From Welwitschia mirabilis (lineage: Eukaryota; Gnetophyta; Gnetopsida; Welwitschiales), in assembly GCA_051453625.1 (NCBI GenBank), contig JBOZIK010000001.1, positions 68,641,672 to 68,666,490 on the forward strand: a stretch of DNA of 24,819 bases, given 5' to 3'. The translations under genes were made by a program, and so were the position numbers. The notes under the pieces are model-generated. The model made no database searches. It was not told where the DNA came from and was given only the letters and a program-made list of their open reading frames with translations. The number at the start of each line of letters is the position of its first letter. The first letter of the stretch is position 1. Shown piece after piece: positions 11,191-21,949 of the stretch.

Positions 11191-11735
11191 CAAACAAGGA
11201 TAATGGAATGTCATGTAGAAATAAGAAATTTTATATTAAAGCCTTTGATATATCAAAAACAATTATGAAAGAAGATTTTAATCTTGAATAATAAATTAAA
11301 CCTTTAATGTTTATTTAACATCATTATTTTGCAAAAAGGCTTTTCACTTTATACAATCCAAATTTATTTGATGATTTTGTATAAAGTAAAGAAATATTTG
11401 AACGCCTTAAACCTTCAATCCATGTAATCTCAGCAATGGTCTCTTAGGTAATAACTTGAATGATGAAAAGATGAAAGCTTTGAATCTCTCATGAATCATG
11501 ATGTTCAAAATATTAAAACCATAAAAAACCTTTTACATTAAGAAAAAATTCAATAATAATAAGGAATAATTCTAATTTAGAACTTAAGGACTAGGAAATG
11601 GACTAAAATATGTATTTTTAAATGACGACATTTAAAAATCCTTAATCATTAATGTATGAATTTATCATTCCCAAGAATAATAACTACTTCAACTTCTTAA
11701 ATCCAAAACATATGCTTTTTTTTGGACTCATAATG
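11191..11735 (+). other. Protease-RT spacer of the host element
   Basis: Pol linker sequence without firm domains. Short pieces such as ERLKPSIHVISAMVS (near 11400) are compatible with the poorly conserved region between protease and RT in Athila-like elements. Stops are frequent in all frames. Confidence 0.45.
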
Positions 11736-12053
11736 ATCTTTTAGCCATTTCTCCTTTCATTATCTAATAAAAAATGTATTTGGAGGATAATGCCAAGTTC
11801 ATTAGACAATCATAAAAGAGACTTATCCTATCTTTAAGCAAGTAGTAAAGGAAGAAATTATTGAACTTATAGATTCATAAATCATTAATGCTATATCTAA
11901 TAATGAATGGATTAGTCCTATTACTACAGTATCAAAAAAGAATAAGAAGTGGTAAGTTTGCATTAATTTTAGAAACTTAATGATGTCAGCCAAATAGACT
12001 ATTTTTATTTGCCATTTCTAGATTAGATTCTTAACAGATCCATGGTCATGCAT
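11736..12053 (+). pseudogene. Reverse transcriptase, N-terminal part (host element), cut by insertion
   Basis: This is the first third of the RT domain. It begins with DLLAISPFII and KMYLEDNAKFIRQS, matching the family's 'DI.GISP..C.H.I..ED..KP.RQ.QRRL'. Then come KQVVKEEIIELIDS (11837 onward), NEWISPITTVSKKNKKW and VCINFRNL, matching 'V..EI.KLLD...I.PI..S.WVSPV..V.KK....RVC.DYR.LN'. After one frame change, YFYLPFLD and ILNR match 'FPLPFID.ML.R', and the sequence stops at GGTCATGCAT (12044-12053), where the family reads 'GH..Y.FLDGYSGY'. The continuation is at 23485. The break coincides exactly with the TGCAT target duplication of the nested element. Confidence 0.85.
12049..12053. repeat. Target site duplication TGCAT (left copy) of the nested element
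   Basis: TGCAT at 12049-12053 ends the first RT half. The same five bases follow the right LTR at 23480-23484. Keeping one copy gives GGTCATGCATATTATTAC and then TTTTTTGATGG, which reads continuously as the RT 'GHA-YYYFFDG' region. Confidence 0.8.
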
Positions 12054-12058
12054 TATAA

Positions 12059-13320
12059 TGTTTGTTGTAGTGTGTATTTGTGCAAATGTTATTTCCTCAA
12101 ATAAATCCTATAAATAACAAATATATATAGATTTTGCACAACACAACATGCTAATATAGATGGAAGTGAACCAAATGTCATAATCCCATTAAAAGAATAG
12201 GCAAGAAGAAAGAGAATTAATTTTGAAAATGAAACACTATGTAACCTTAAAGTAAAATCAAATAACAATGCAAAAATAACAATACAAATGAATACACTAT
12301 GCAAATGAAATGCAAGTTCTATTCTAAATACAAATTTTATCTAATTACCAAATTAACTTATCATAGAAATCAACCTTGCATAACTTAGATCAATTAAGGA
12401 AAGCTATCACTAGCCCAAGAACCTAAGCTATTAGGTAAATCAAAAAGAAATGGAAAATAATGCAAAGTTAATCTAGAAAATAAAATGTAATGCATGAATA
12501 TCAACCTTAACAAAGGTTATCCTCATGATTTGTATCACCAAAGAAGCTATTACAAAATCAAAAGCAATATAAACCGTAAGGGAGATGCTTATAATAAAAA
12601 GATATGAAAAGAAAAATAAAGTTTTTTAATTAAAAGTGAATCAACATCTGTGTTACCAAGCAATAACACCTTAATGAAGGATACACACCCCAACACTAAG
12701 GAAGACATCTCTTTATAATAATACTGAATGAACCTCTTACTCTTTGATCTCTTGTCACAAGAATTTTTGGTCCTAAAGAAGATAAAAACATAGTCAAGGA
12801 TAGAGGAGGTATTTATTACAAAATAGACTCCAAAATCAAAAAATACAAATAGATGTGCTAACAACCCTAACAACTATGAAAGAAGATCAAAATCACATGG
12901 ACACAGTTTGGTAAATTTTGATGAAGCACTTATTTTAGGTGTCATCTTGCTAGTCGTCCAGACATCACAGGAGATGATGTCATATCATATAAGTTTCACA
13001 TTAGCTACCAGATTGATCAGTAGGTATCCTCATTATCTTAAGTGTTTCTATTATGCATATAGTCATCTAGATGATTACGTGGATGATGGGATTTTATAAA
13101 GTATTTCTTGCATCACATTAGCCTCTTTAATTTTAGGATTTTTTCTTCAAATAGAAAGTATTGTAAATTACTTTAAATGCTATAAAATGTAATGAAGATT
13201 GCATGTTTTTGTGACATTTGTCTTAGCTCTCCATTAACATCCAAATTCATCATAAACCTATCAAATGACCTATAAAACTACTTAAAATACCCTATTAAAT
13301 ATATACAATTTCATAGCTCA
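12059..13320 (-). mobile_element. Solo-LTR-like insertion in the end of the nested element's left LTR
   Basis: The segment separates TATAA(TG) at 12054-12060 from ATAATGTCC at 13321-13329. Compared with the intact right LTR start (TGTAATGTCC), it is an insertion of about 1.26 kb a few bases inside the LTR. With TG...CA ends (TGTTTGTTGTAG ... CATAGCTCA) the flanks share ATAA (4 bp). If placed two bases further right, they share ATAATG but the ends are no longer TG...CA. Both strands give TG...CA, so orientation is uncertain. A minus-strand TAATAAATACC (about 12810) could be a TATA box about 0.5 kb in. No coding domain is present, and the short open frames inside look random. A solo LTR is the best guess; a small non-autonomous element is possible. 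Confidence 0.6.
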
Positions 13321-13363
13321 ATAATGTCCTAATTTTTAATAGCTAAAAGCTTTACATAATAAC

Positions 13364-13540
13364 GCTCTGATACCAAGATGTAATGCCCACCTTTTAAAAA
13401 CCTAGAACTTTACATAAAGTTCTAATACCAAAATGTGATGCTCATAAAATATATAATCTAAAGTTTTAACTTGTTCTAATACCAAAATGTCATGTTTACA
13501 TTTTTACCACTTAAACTTCAAGTAATGTTTGATATGAAAA
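13364..13540 (-). repeat. Tandem copies of the PBS/LTR-junction motif inside the left LTR
   Basis: The + strand motif [GCTCTGATACCA]AAATGTAATG, the reverse complement of an LTR end followed by a tRNA-iMet PBS, recurs four times at about 55-base spacing. Copies lie at 13364 (GCTCTGATACCA, a perfect 12-base iMet PBS complement), about 13419 (GTTCTAATACCA), about 13472 (GTTCTAATACCA) and about 13529 (GTTTGATATGA). Each is followed by AAATGTNATG or a close variant. This is not where a functional PBS should be, because it is inside the LTR. Confidence 0.7.
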
Positions 13541-14194
13541 TGTAATAAATGAGTTAAAACAAAATTTACAATATCATGACTTAAACTATTAAATTATTCT
13601 TAAATAATTAGTAAACTTAATCATCATTTTAAGGTAATACATAAGAATATTCTTATTTTTGATAAAATATATAAGCTTATAATATGAACTATATATTATT
13701 TTGAGAATACACAATCTATGACTTAGATTATGGTTCATAGATAATAGATCTAAAAAACACATACGTAGAAATATAAATTTTACATGAAGTGAGAATAAAT
13801 AAGCAATTTTAATCCTTTCAATAAAAGAAAGATAAATATATCACAAATCTTTGCATAAATATGTAACACTCTTTTAATGCTAAAATAGATCTGAGTATAA
13901 TGATTAACATCATATTCACATAAATATCACAATTTACTAGGAAATTCAAGCTCCTTTAAAAATATACATACAACTAAATTAAAAGAGTATGAAGATGTCA
14001 TCTAATTCATGTTACATCAATCAACCTATTTCTGCATTGTTCCTTATAGCTTTTTCTACACATGCAAGTATATTGTGAGAATTGTAACCTTTACAGTTCT
14101 TAGTATAACCCATAACAAGGAATAGGTAGGTATAGGATTCTTAAGTATAAGTTGAGGAATTTCAAGAATATCCAAGAATATCCATGTACAAACA

Positions 14195-14355
14195 AATAAC
14201 CCAAGATTGCATAACTTAAATAATCTAGGAAGTACAATAATAATCTAAAACATATTACCAAAACAATCCAAGATGCATTTCCAAAACATTTCAAAATATA
14301 CAATCAAAACAATACAAGATGCAAGGCCAAAATAATGTAAGATGTAACCAAGATG
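14195..14355. repeat. LTR minisatellite A, left copy (units like AATCCAAGATGCATTGCCAAA)
   Basis: About five to six degenerate units of 20-24 bases containing CAAGATG and CCAAAA. The right LTR has the equivalent array at 21950-22113. Both copies probably descend from the parental LTR. Confidence 0.5.
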
Positions 14356-15053
14356 TTATTTTAAAATTATCTTCTTTTAATATTATTTCATAACAGATTA
14401 TAGTAATCCATTTGTGCATAACCAAGAGAGATAAATGGTAATTAGATTACATTTTCTCTATTCTTTCTAGAGGTTCGATCCCATGACCTCAGGACTCACA
14501 TCATAGAGTATCATTATCTTAAGTCCGAATAACTAGTTATCCTAGCCATTTTTAATTCTATTATTTAGCAATATTAAGTTATGACTAATGGTTGAATAAG
14601 TCATTTACAAAATGATCCACAATAAGCTTGTCAACAAGACTTAAAATAAGATAGGTAAAGATTTCACAATGTAAATATTATAATAAAACTATAACATAAT
14701 ATGTACATAATAAGAATAGGACATGGAAACTCCAAAATAATATATGAGATATTAATGAAAGCTTTCTAAAGTATAAGTATTACAAGATAAAAAGGAAATT
14801 CAAGAAATAAAAACCATGAAATAAATAAAAGAAATCTTAAACCATATGAAGATGCAAAAATAAAATACCATTCAAGATGCAAAAAATAAAGAATATGTAA
14901 GAAAATAAAGTAAGCCAAGATACATACATGAAATTATATAAACAGTTATAAACTTTTAAAGAATCCTTAGATTCTCAAGCTCTAAGGTATAAATCCCCAA
15001 GATCCAATTATAAAGGATTTCTTAAGATGTGCAAATGAGAGGAGAAGAAAGTC

Positions 15054-15063
15054 CTATTTATAA
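15054..15063 (-). promoter_or_regulatory. Possible TATA box of the nested element's LTR (minus strand)
   Basis: On the minus strand the sequence is TTATAAATAG, about 640 bases from the start of the LTR. The equivalent place in the right LTR (about 22810-22819, ACTTATAGTA on +) has lost it by point changes. The location in a U3-like segment is reasonable; the call rests on the motif alone. Confidence 0.4.
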
Positions 15064-15336
15064 TAAGAGGATCTAAGGATGTAAAAAGATACAAGGACAT
15101 GAAGAGACATCACTATGAAATGAAGGTGGTAAAGGTCATGGGAATCCCATAACCTCTAATCATTACCTTTTATTACCATTGGATGTATAATATTTGATCA
15201 TAACAAATAATAATTCTTATTATTTTATCACATGTAGTTATTAAAATAAAGAATCAAAATGAGCCACCACATAAGAATACTTTCCATTTTAAATTAAGAA
15301 AAGTACAATAGTTACATAAGGTAAATAATATTAATA

Positions 15337-15454
15337 CAACCACTAATTTAATTACTAACATAACCTCTGATTTGACCACTAATTAAGCCACTAACTTAAC
15401 TATTAATTTAACCACTAATTTATCCACTAATATAATCACTAATTTAACAACTAA
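15337..15454. repeat. LTR minisatellite B, left copy (units like ACCACTAATTTA)
   Basis: About nine units of 12-14 bases built on [AC]CACTAATTTAA. The right LTR copy (23083-23222) is about 20 bases longer, so unit number changed after insertion or differs by slippage during replication. Confidence 0.7.
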
Positions 15455-15698
15455 AAATCATCATTAAATTACCAAGGATTTACAATAAAAATAATATTAT
15501 GGATATTACAAAAAGGAAGGAATTAAAGTTATAATTGTAGCACAAAATTTTCTACAATATAATTACATTTCAATAATAAGAAAAATAAATAGAGAATATA
15601 GTAATAAAATTACCTTAGTAATCTCCATAATAATTTTAATTTAGTTTTTGCCTAACTAGTTAGGTTAATCTTTGAACCTTGAAAATCTAGACATTACA

Positions 15699-15709
15699 TT
15701 TCTCCACTC
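15699..15709 (-). other. Polypurine tract of the nested element
   Basis: Immediately inside the left LTR the + strand reads TTTCTCCACTC, i.e. minus-strand GAGTGGAGAAA followed by the LTR start TGTAATGTC. A purine run abutting the 3' LTR primes plus-strand DNA synthesis in LTR retrotransposons, and its strand confirms the minus orientation. Confidence 0.65.
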
Positions 15710-18700
15710 ATTAAAAAAGTTTCATCCTTGTAACTTAAACAAGAAAGATTAGTCCTTTAATGCATGTATTTTATATTCCTAAGAACCTTTTTCTTCTACC
15801 TCTCCTATTTGTTGTACTTTATAAAGTTGAATTTATCTTCCTTTGAGTATAACATTTATTTTAATCCAAGAATTTAATTGGTGAAACTTTAAATGTACAG
15901 TTTAGTTGAATATTCACGTTGTAACTATCTAACTACAAATATTAAATTATATCATTGGAACTTAATGCAAAATACATATCTAAAGGACTTTAAAATGACT
16001 TACTATAAGTAACATCTTAAAATGATTATATAAAATTTTGTCAAACAAATCTTGCTTTAACACTATATAAATTGTTGAATATGGTGGAATGTTATCCACA
16101 AAACTTGCTAATTAGTGATATTAATTATTATGATAAGTATAATACTAATCATATCTTGTATCTGGAATGATTAAGCCTCTATAAATTCTCTTCTTCCTCT
16201 ACTCTTCACTTTGACTTCATATAATATGCTTAAAGGTTGTACTATATATTATATCAACTTCAAAATTTATAAATACTCTTTTGTTGTTATACATGGACTT
16301 TTAACATTTTCCATTTAATCATGACTAGCATGTATTTCATAAGAGGTTAGATAAAGGCCATATAATTACTTATGCAAAGAATTCCTAAGAACAAAAATGA
16401 ATATACTTATAGATGGTTGATACCATTTAATTTCATAAGCTAAAATATCTCAATGACCTTTTTTCTTTGATCAAAATCAAAATAAGCTTGGACTATAAAT
16501 TCTAAAACTATAAAATCAAATATTGAAACATAATAATGTTTCACTTTAAATTGTAATATTCAACTCTAAAGATGTTATGTTAAAATTTCTTAAGTCTAAG
16601 CTCATAAATTATAAGTCTTTTCCACTGTACACTCCTTTTTTATATGCTTATTTCAATTCTTATCTAATACTTCTATTTGTATAATTTAGTTTCAATTGGG
16701 AAAAATAAAGGAAAAGTGACCTGACATTATTTGCCTTGTAATTTTTCATAACATCAATTATATTACTTGAAGAAAAAATAATTATAGCAAACGATTTTGA
16801 TGAATTAGAGTAGGAATAAAGTATGATTCTCCTAAAAAGTAACAACATGAGAGGAACCCTTGTATAAAATAAAATAAGCTAACATGAAAGAAGTTAACTC
16901 AAGCAACTAAGATGATGGTATGAGGGCATTTACAACATTTTGTAAAATCTCAGTATGATATTTTGAGTTATCTTGCATCCATGGTAATTAGAGATTTAAT
17001 TAAATTCACTAAAGATGTTGGATCTACGAATTGCATTTAAATAATGAGATCGACAAATAAACTGATAGCCTTGAGTGCTGATAACATGTAGAGGTTAGTA
17101 TCTAGTTATATTATCATTCTCATGCAAAGATCTCTATTCTTGAGGTACTTGGCTTTTTGGATATTATTTTGATAGTTTTAAGCTATGAATATAATGCAAA
17201 GCTTCATGAATGCAAAGACTTATTATTATAACAAGATCCATATATTATTACTATTCTTCATGAGAATGATTTTCATTGGACCATGTATATTTAGTTAGAA
17301 AGGAATGAAGAATAACAAAAATGCAAAGATAATACATAAATATAAATAGACACAAATCTTTTACTAAAATAGTAAAATATATAATGTTATCTCTAGTTTC
17401 TACTTATATGCCTTCTAAATAAAACATTCAATAACCACTGTAAGTGTATCTCTGAACCACACATGATTTAGCAAGATTAAGATTATTCAAAAACATCATC
17501 ATCATTAGCCATGACTCATCTTATTAAAAAGTAATTAGTAATATAGTGTTTTTAATGAGGTAAATTTTTTATTTCTTTTTGCATAATTAGACAAGCTATG
17601 AAACTATACTTTTGTATATCATCATATTCCTTAAAGTAGGATAAAAATATGTTTAGTGTAGTATTACAAAAATCAATATCTTATCTAGTAATTAATCTTC
17701 TAGCTAATGATCGATCATCCTAATATACTTTCAACTTAAATCACTCAAACATCCAAGAGAGGGAGGAAATTCAAAGGTTGTATTATTTTCATAATATTAT
17801 AATGTGCTTTTGCAAATTATTAATAAGAGATCCTCCTTCACCTAATTTCTTTAGCATTTAAATAGCTGACCTTATTCTTGAAGGCTTTGTCTTAGTTATC
17901 AATCCTTTCTTACATTATATTTATTAATCATTATTCAAACTTTTTGCTATGCACTAGCTAAGAAATTACTTTAGTCTCTAAATAGCAATTAAAGTCTTAA
18001 AACATTAAAAAGGAAAATCCTTAAATTCAAGACAAAAATATTAAAGTCCTATAATCAATGAACACTCATTGTATCTAGATCAATAATCAAAGTGTTCAAA
18101 TCTCTTGGAATAACATATTTTCTGGTTGTTACTCTAAATACTTTTGTGTACATTAGAAGCAAAGGCTCATCTAGAGTCTAATTCTATTGTTTGAAAGTTA
18201 AAATCTTTGTATTTTTATCTTCTAAACTATTCTTTAATAAGAAGGTATACATCTAGAGGTATTAAAAATAAAATTTGATATGAGATCAAGCACATAGTAT
18301 ATGCTTCTTGAATTCATGTTTATTTTTTGAAAGCATTTATTAGATTTCAATAATAATTTTCTAGAAGCATTTAATAGTATAGTTTCAAGAGGTTTTAGAT
18401 CTTATCATATTCAAAACAATAATATAATAGTTTTGATATCCAAATTTTACATTCTTTATTAATATTAATTATACTTCTTTTTATTATAGCAACATTGATC
18501 TCTGTGTTTTCCACTTAAGCTTCCAAAGATTAATATGCTACATGCAAGATCTTCATACTCTTAAAGAACTCAAAGAAGAAGCCCAACAACCTCTTTATTT
18601 ACTAGCTCTAAAACATAGGACTAGTAAAGTCATAAGGATTCTTGTAAGGATTCTATTAAATTTCAAGATTTGAGGTAGAAAGATTAGTAAGAATGGTAAT

Positions 18701-21133
18701 ATTTAGGTGTGAACATGACCATAATCCAACATTAGGGTAGTATTAGATCTATGAAATAGAGGAAATACAAGAACTTCAATAATAACAAAATCAAAAAAAC
18801 CTAGGATTGCACTCACCTACTTACTTAAAATTCTAAAACTTATGGAGGCATAGAGAATTGTAGTGCTATCATAGAGGAACTAGCATAGTCAAAGGGGACT
18901 CTCACCAGCATGAGAGTAGCAGATAGGATAACAACTAGTACAAAATATGGTAATGAGTAAAGATGTCTAAATAATTTGGATATATATAGAGGAAATATTC
19001 ATATATCTAGTATAGGATGAGGACAAATTGGCTTGGGATTATGGATAGCCCTATTCTTTTCTCATAAGGATGAGGACTATAAGGAATTTATTTTTTCATT
19101 GTGCATGGGAAGTTGATGTTTGTAAATGGCTTCAACTCATAGTAGCTACTCTCGATGGTTGTAGGATCATTACAAAGATACAAGGATTCTAATGTATTTC
19201 AGTAGGTGAGGGTACATAGCCCTAATGTTACCAAAACTTAGACTTTTAATGATGGACTGTATGAGTCTCTACAACTATCTTTAATGTCCACATTAAACAA
19301 GTTTTCTAGCTTTCAGATAAGTTTCTATTTAATATATTTATAATAATTTATTTATTTAGTTGACTTTATGAAATGGTCTATGTTTGCAGGTACTAGATTT
19401 TATGTTCTTGAAGGTGAGAAGGCACTACATTTGGCTGATTTTAAGATTAGTGAATAATTTCTAGAGCTTTGGAGAAAAATCATAGTATGTGTAGTGATCA
19501 TGAAATACCAGTTAGTATTCCAACTTGGAGGATGATTTCTTCATCAATTTGACTGTGAAGGCTATTTTAAGAACTACATTTAGGTTCCATTTATTTTCTA
19601 CTTTCTAAGAAGGTTGAAGGGTATGAACAAGGGCATCTTGATGACATTTTTGTAGTGATGGATGTAACACATATTAATGACACCATACATCTATTGAGAA
19701 AACCACTATTATTTTCTAACTTTAGGAAATCCTCATGAGATCAATAATTCAATATCATTGAGAGGAATAACCTAATGAGATAAATCTATGTCTCTAAAAG
19801 CAAATAAATTAAAATTTACTCATTCTCTAACATTACACAAAAACTATGTTTATAGGGAAGGAAGAAGGCACTTACTAATGTATATAAGCAAACATGCCTT
19901 TAAATATAATTGATACCCTTTTTAACTAAGAAATGCTATATAGTACAAACTCTTACCATAGCTAGATAAGATTATAGATTTTTAGCATTATAATAGGTCA
20001 TTGTAAGTTGATAATTTAAAACTTTTAGAGTCTAAAATCATGTCTTAGATAAATAACTAAAGACTATTACTAGAGTTAAAGTTTTAACTTTTTAGGTATA
20101 AAGGATCTTAAGTATTATTCCTTTAAATCTTGTAATACTATGGTTGTAAATTAAGATCTTAAGTCTTTGTTTTTATATTATCAAGGATGGATAAAAGGAA
20201 TCTAACAACTACCTTATGCTTCCAATGATGTTATCACTATAAGAATACTTCCATAACATGTATCTTAGCTTTGGTATTTGGTGTTAGTTCATGGTCTTCT
20301 CTAACTACTACATCATCATCCTTTCATAGTGCCTTTACATAGTAGCCACATATCTTGTTAACTTTATTAGATAGCCTTCCATCCATTAATATTCAACTTT
20401 TGTTTTCATCCCATTATTACAACTAGAAATTTAAAATGAACTAGTATTGCATTTTTTGCATGAAAGGAATGTTTGCTAGTGATTAGAGGTTTTAATTTAA
20501 GTTAGTCATTTTTCTTTCATTTTAAGTGGTAATCTAGTGTTTAAAGATTGATTATACTTAAAAGAATGCAAATGATTTTGATCAAAAATTTATTTATCAT
20601 ATAAAGATGAAAACTATAACATCTATCATTTTACAACCTATAGTTTCAAATGTTTCTCTAACACAGCTACATGCTAAGTGTTTAATCTCATATTCCATTT
20701 TTTAGTTCCAAAATGGAATTATCCTTACTATTTTTAGGAGTGTTATTTGAAACCTTTACTTTATTTTTACGCTTATATAAAATTTATTTAAATAATTCAT
20801 AAAATCGGTTTTGCTTTTTAATGATGAAGCTAAAGGCGATTTATTGTATTACATTATCCTCAATATTACTATGTAATATAAATGTGAAGAAAACATATCA
20901 ACAATAAAAACAATCCTTTTAAGTCTACTTTTCTATAAAATAAAAATACCTCGAGTCTATATTTTAAAGTGTAATTGTTCTAATAGTTTCTTAATTTCAT
21001 TAGTAATCCTCTTATATATAGTGACTCTATTATTGAAACTTATAATGGCTCTACAACAATCACAACTTCGGCTCTAATGTTGAAATGTATGATGGCTTTA
21101 CCATAATTATTCCCACTGAAATTATAAAACCTG
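15710..21133 (-). other. Internal region of the nested element, no recognisable gag or pol
   Basis: This 5.4 kb holds stops in all six frames. I searched both strands by eye for RT (YVDD/FMDD), RNase H, integrase and protease signatures and found none. On the minus strand there are semi-open stretches. One (about 16141-16450) contains LYGLYLTSYEIHASHD and MENVKSPCITTKEYL, interrupted only by TAA codons. Another (about 16860-17085) contains MQFVDPTSLVNLIKSLIT and, after a frame change, KYHTEILQNVVNALIPSSQL. They may be gag-like remnants, but I recognise no family. A + strand stretch at 19386-19652 is listed separately. The region could be a non-autonomous (LARD-type) interior or a pol too eroded to recognise. 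Confidence 0.45.
19386..19652 (+). pseudogene. Possible decayed exon, antisense to the nested element (unknown protein)
   Basis: An 89-codon + strand stretch with only three in-frame stops, at codons 24 (TAA), 50 (TGA) and 66 (TAG). Each is one C-to-T change from CAA, CGA or CAG. It begins right at TGTTTGCAG|GT, a good splice-acceptor-like string. Residues include RFYVLEGEKALHLADFKISE, FLELWRKIIVCVVIMKYQLV and HQFDCEGYFKNY, with a sensible mix of charged and hydrophobic residues. I do not recognise the family. Running against the element's own direction, it could be captured host gene sequence, an antisense ORF, or chance. Confidence 0.25.
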
Positions 21134-21145
21134 GCTTTGATATCA
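21134..21145 (-). other. Primer binding site of the nested element, tRNA-iMet type
   Basis: The minus strand reads TGATATCAAAGC, matching TGGTATCAGAGC at 10 of 12 positions, with both differences G-to-A. It is separated by three bases (TTT) from the LTR end ...GACATTACA, the normal arrangement for an initiator-methionine tRNA primer. Confidence 0.7.
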
Positions 21146-21192
21146 AAATGTAATGTCCTAATATTTAATAGGTAAATCCTCTACATAATGAT

Positions 21193-21315
21193 GCTATGAT
21201 ATCAAAATGTAACATCCTCCTTTTTAAAAGGTAAAACTTCATGCTTTAATATCAAAATGTAATACTCAAAAAATGTACAATCTAAAATTTTAACTTACTA
21301 TAATACCAAAATGTG
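21193..21315 (-). repeat. Tandem copies of the PBS/LTR-junction motif inside the right LTR
   Basis: Beyond the real PBS at 21134, similar strings recur at 21193 (GCTATGATATCAAAATGTAA), 21243 (GCTTTAATATCAAAATGTAA) and about 21297 (CTATAATACCAAAATGTGA), spaced 50-59 bases. The left LTR has one more unit than the right. Confidence 0.7.
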
Positions 21316-21949
21316 ATAAATGAGTGAAGACAGAATTTTACAATTAGAACTTAAACTCTTGACTACTTCTCAAACAACTAGTAAATTTAATCATCATCTT
21401 AAGGTAATACATAAGAATATTCTTACTATAAATAATAAATAAGTTTATAATATTAAATGCATATTATTTTAGAATACACAATTTATGACTTAGATTATGA
21501 TTCACAAATAATAAATCTATAAAATACATACATAAAAATATAAGTTTTACATTAAGGGAGAATGAATAAACACTTGTAATTCATCTAATAAAAGGGAGAT
21601 AAATACATTACAAATTTATGGATGTATTTGTAACACTTTTTAATGCTAAAATCTATCTAAGTAAAATAACTAATACCATGTTATCATAAAAATCACAATT
21701 TACTAGGAAATCCAAGGTCCTCAAAAAATATACATTTAACTAAATAAATAAGATCATAAAGATGTAATCCAATTAATATTGCAAATATCAGCATATTTCT
21801 ACATCACCCCTTACAAGTTTTTTGGCACATGTAAGTATAGTGTAATAACTATAACCTTCATAGTTCCTAGTATGATCCATGACAAGGAATAGGTAGGTAT
21901 ATGATTCTTAAGTACAAGGTAAGAAATTTCAAGAATATCCATGTATAGT

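Larger units (their letters stand above)
13321..15698 (-). mobile_element. Left LTR (3' LTR) of the nested element, main part
   Basis: Matches the right LTR (21149-23479) along its whole length in the same orientation. Landmarks shared by both include AATACATAAGAATATTCTTA (13637 / 21409), ACAAGGAATAGGTAGGTATA (14114 / 21882), the ACCACTAATTTA minisatellite, and CTAACTAGTTAGG / CTAACTAATTAGG near the end. It ends in GACATTACA at 15698, followed by the minus-strand polypurine tract. The first few bases of this LTR lie at 12054-12058, before the 1.26 kb insertion. Open frames inside are not protein genes. Confidence 0.85.

Noticed and set aside
12089-13099. Three ORFs of 63-94 codons (12089-12304 and 12589-12873 on minus, 12908-13099 on plus)
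   Set aside because: All lie in the solo-LTR-like insertion, on both strands, with no domain, and hydrophobic composition driven by A+T bias.
13316-13324. Placing the nested element's left end directly at 13325 with its target duplication beside it
   Set aside because: The adjacent bases (AATAA) do not match TGCAT after the right LTR. TGCAT is at 12049, followed by TATAATG, the decayed LTR start, so the true left end is 12054.
13364-13375. Reading the perfect PBS complement at 13364 as the real PBS, which would put the LTR boundary at about 13379
   Set aside because: Homology between the two LTRs continues leftward past it to TAATGTCC (13322 / 21151), and the polypurine tract lies at the other end of this LTR, so this is the 3' LTR and the PBS copy is internal.
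14100-14303. Minus-strand 67-codon ORF (and 22575-22763 in the other LTR)
   Set aside because: They lie inside LTRs, and neither is open at the matching place in the partner LTR.
14473-14483. GGTTCGATCCC, identical to a tRNA T-arm / pol III B-box
   Set aside because: No A-box, acceptor stem or anticodon arm can be built around it, and the matching place in the other LTR is GGTTTAGTTCT. One such match in 25 kb is unremarkable, so I call neither a tRNA nor a SINE.
16660-16848. Minus-strand 62-codon ORF in the nested interior
   Set aside because: Length is within chance and no motif is recognised; it is covered by the internal-region entry.
17485-17510. ATCATCATCATT and similar strings as the reverse complement of an RT YMDD box
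   Set aside because: The translated surroundings on the minus strand lack any RT context and run into stops at once.
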